From NCBI GenBank assembly GCA_025935735.1, contig JAICUS010000099.1, forward strand, positions 1 through 13,855: a stretch of DNA of 13,855 nucleotides, given 5' to 3'. The notes beneath the pieces are model-generated. The model did no database searches. It had not been told where the DNA came from and saw only the letters and a list, made by a program, of their open reading frames with translations. Below are positions 12,545 to 13,855 of the stretch, piece by piece. Position numbers and translations under genes: made by a program. Position 1 is the first letter of the stretch. Every line of letters begins with the position of its first letter. Source of the stretch: Solirubrobacteraceae bacterium (lineage in GTDB: Bacteria > Actinomycetota > Thermoleophilia > Solirubrobacterales > Solirubrobacteraceae).

Positions 12545-13377
12545 GCGGAGGCCTCCGCGGCGACGTGGGACTCGATGTGCTCGACCGGCACGTTGTTCGT
12601 GGCGCCCTGCACGCGCTCGACGAGCTTGTCGGCCACCCACTTCGAGGTGTCCTCGGGCAGCGTCGAGATGACGATCTCCGAGATGTAGAAGAACTGCACC
12701 GCGTTCATCACCGCGGTGTAGGGGTCCGGGTCGCCCACCATGCCGGCGGCCACGACCCCGGCGTCGTCCAGCGAGTCCAGCAGCCGGCGCAGGCGCCCGC
12801 GGGCCTCGCGCACCGCGTGCCCGCTCGTGCTGGCCTGGGGGACGACGACGATGAACCGCCGCGGCCCCTCGGCGGCCAGCGCCTTCAGCCGGTCCACCAG
12901 CTCGGGCGCCGCGACCGTCAGGTTGGCCACTACGAGGGTCACGTCGAACGGCAGGCCCTCGGAGGCGATGTCGACCACCACGTGCTCGACCGGCAGCCCC
13001 GAGGCCTCCTGCAGGCGCTCGATGAGGTCGCGGCGCAGCCAGCCAGACGACGTCGCCGGCAGCGTGGAGACGAGGATCTCGTCGATCCCCCGCTCGGCCA
13101 CGGCGTCCATCGCCGCGTTGAACGGGTCGCCGTCGCCCACCTCGCCGCTGCCCCTGATGCCCTCGTCGCGCATGAACTCCAGCGCGAGGTCGACGCGCAC
13201 CTGCGCGGAGTCGCGCACGACGTCGTCGTAGATGATGTTGCCGTGGCGCGGGCGCGTCTGCGGCACGACTACGTGGAACCGCACGTTGTCGTCGGACGCC
13301 GCGATCGCCTTCACGCGATCGAGCAGGTTCTTGCCGCCGATCGTCTCGTTGGCCAGGACCAGGACCCGCTTCGCCAC
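12541..13377 (-). CDS. Tandem universal-stress-protein-like protein inside the cox operon
   Basis: This 278-residue soluble protein is made of two similar halves (about 1-140 and 141-278), each resembling the universal stress protein alpha/beta fold. Matched segments are RFHVVVPQ with RFIVVVPQ, GDGDPFNAAMDAV with GDPDPYTAVMNAV, DEILVSTLPATSSGWLRRDL with SEIVISTLPEDTSKWVADKL, and LPVEHVVVDIA with VPVEHIESHVA. The usual ATP signature G-x2-G-x9-G(S/T) is not visible in either half, so nucleotide binding is doubtful. The GTG at 13377 starts one base after the ctaD stop, with a GGGAGAGG-like site inside the end of ctaD, and its own stop overlaps the ctaE start. Coexpression with the oxidase is nearly certain; the role is unknown, perhaps assembly or control. 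Confidence 0.82.
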   Translation of the reverse strand: MAKRVLVLANETIGGKNLLDRVKAIAASDDNVRFHVVVPQTRPRHGNIIYDDVVRDSAQVRVDLALEFMRDEGIRGSGEVGDGDPFNAAMDAVAERGIDEILVSTLPATSSGWLRRDLIERLQEASGLPVEHVVVDIASEGLPFDVTLVVANLTVAAPELVDRLKALAAEGPRRFIVVVPQASTSGHAVREARGRLRRLLDSLDDAGVVAAGMVGDPDPYTAVMNAVQFFYISEIVISTLPEDTSKWVADKLVERVQGATNNVPVEHIESHVAAEASA

Positions 13378-13378
13378 G

Positions 13379-13855
13379 CTACGCCTCTCCCTCGTGCTCG
13401 GCCGTCGTCGTGCCCGCCACCTGCTTCGGCCGCGCCTCCGCCGGCGGCTGGAAGATGCCGTGGACCGCGTCCGGCACGCCGTACTCGTACGGGCCGCCGA
13501 CCACCGTCGGCACGGCGTCGAAGTTGAAGATCGGCGGCGGCGAGGAGACCTGCCACTCCAGCGTGAGCGCCCGCCACGGGTTGGCCGGGGCCCGCGGGCC
13601 GCCGCGCCAGGAGGCGACCATGTTGTAGACGAACACCAGCGTCGACAGGCCGAGCACGAACGAGCTCAGCGAGATGAACAGGTTCCAGCCGGCGAACTTC
13701 TCCGCGTAGTCGGCCACGCGCCGCGGCATGCCCTGGACGCCGATCAGGTGCATCGGGCCGAACGTCGTGTTGAACGTCACGAACGTCAGCCAGAAGTGCA
13801 GCTTGCCCAGCCGGTCGTCGAACATCCGCCCGGTCATCTTCGGGAACCAGTAGTA
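13379..13855 (-). CDS. ctaD: Cytochrome c oxidase subunit I, C-terminal part
   Basis: Only the last 158 codons are in the window; the gene continues past base 13855. The visible part begins YYWFPKMTGRMFDDRLGKLH and contains WLTFVTFNTTFGPMHLIGVQ followed by GMPRRVADY, which is the subunit I region around helices XI and XII. The GMPRR segment is a highly conserved family signature near this end. A further helix (NLFISLSSFVLGLSTLVFVY) and a proline-rich soluble tail follow. The catalytic histidines lie upstream, outside the window. It heads an operon with the stress-protein-like gene 1 nt downstream, then ctaE. Subunit II is not seen and is presumably upstream. Confidence 0.96.
   Translation of the reverse strand, partial: YYWFPKMTGRMFDDRLGKLHFWLTFVTFNTTFGPMHLIGVQGMPRRVADYAEKFAGWNLFISLSSFVLGLSTLVFVYNMVASWRGGPRAPANPWRALTLEWQVSSPPPIFNFDAVPTVVGGPYEYGVPDAVHGIFQPPAEARPKQVAGTTTAEHEGEA

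Overview
The window is very GC-rich, with coding sequence dense on both strands and strong G/C preference at third codon positions. Short intergenic gaps, several likely leaderless starts (a TAnnnT-type -10 box 7-8 nt before the start codon) and a cox operon carrying an inserted stress-protein-like gene suggest a high-GC actinobacterium. The Thermoleophilia / Solirubrobacterales (Conexibacter, Solirubrobacter, Baekduia type) are my best guess. That placement is inferred from gene style and protein resemblance; no marker gene is present.

Layout. Bases 1-641 (-) hold the N-terminal two thirds of an aldo/keto reductase. It is divergent from a VapBC-type toxin-antitoxin pair (692-1350), whose toxin stop overlaps the start of a glutamine amidotransferase (1347-2015), followed by a HIT-family protein (2022-2435). 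A cold shock protein with its own promoter and structured leader (2457-2772) and a secreted protein of unknown function (2813-3484) come next. The secreted gene converges on and overlaps a GAF-GGDEF-HD-GYP cyclic-di-GMP protein (3441-5372, probably starting further upstream). On the same strand upstream lie a Thr/Ala-rich lipoprotein (5662-6030) and a zinc-ribbon protein (6045-6308). A divergent promoter region with a long imperfect inverted repeat separates these from a family 4 glycosyltransferase (6526-8040).

Right after the glycosyltransferase stop is a 277-bp noncoding element bounded by 35-bp near-perfect inverted repeats (8041-8317), the most unusual structure in the window. Then come a tiny membrane-protein gene (8323-8460, -), a lipoprotein fusing cytochrome c to a cupredoxin (8570-9307, +), a secreted protein with a choice-of-anchor-D-like and an Ig-like domain (9313-10389, -) whose ribosome binding site lies in a hairpin, a SnoaL-like protein (10448-10861, -) and a divergent LysR regulator (10934-11773, +) with a T-N11-A palindrome over its own start codon.

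The right end is a cytochrome c oxidase operon read leftwards: ctaD C-terminus (13379-13855), a tandem universal-stress-protein-like gene (12541-13377), ctaE (11930-12544) and a 37-residue single-helix protein (11770-11883). The cytochrome c-cupredoxin lipoprotein at 8570 is a plausible electron donor to this oxidase, although it is a separate transcription unit on the other strand. No rRNA, tRNA, CRISPR array or complete insertion sequence was seen.
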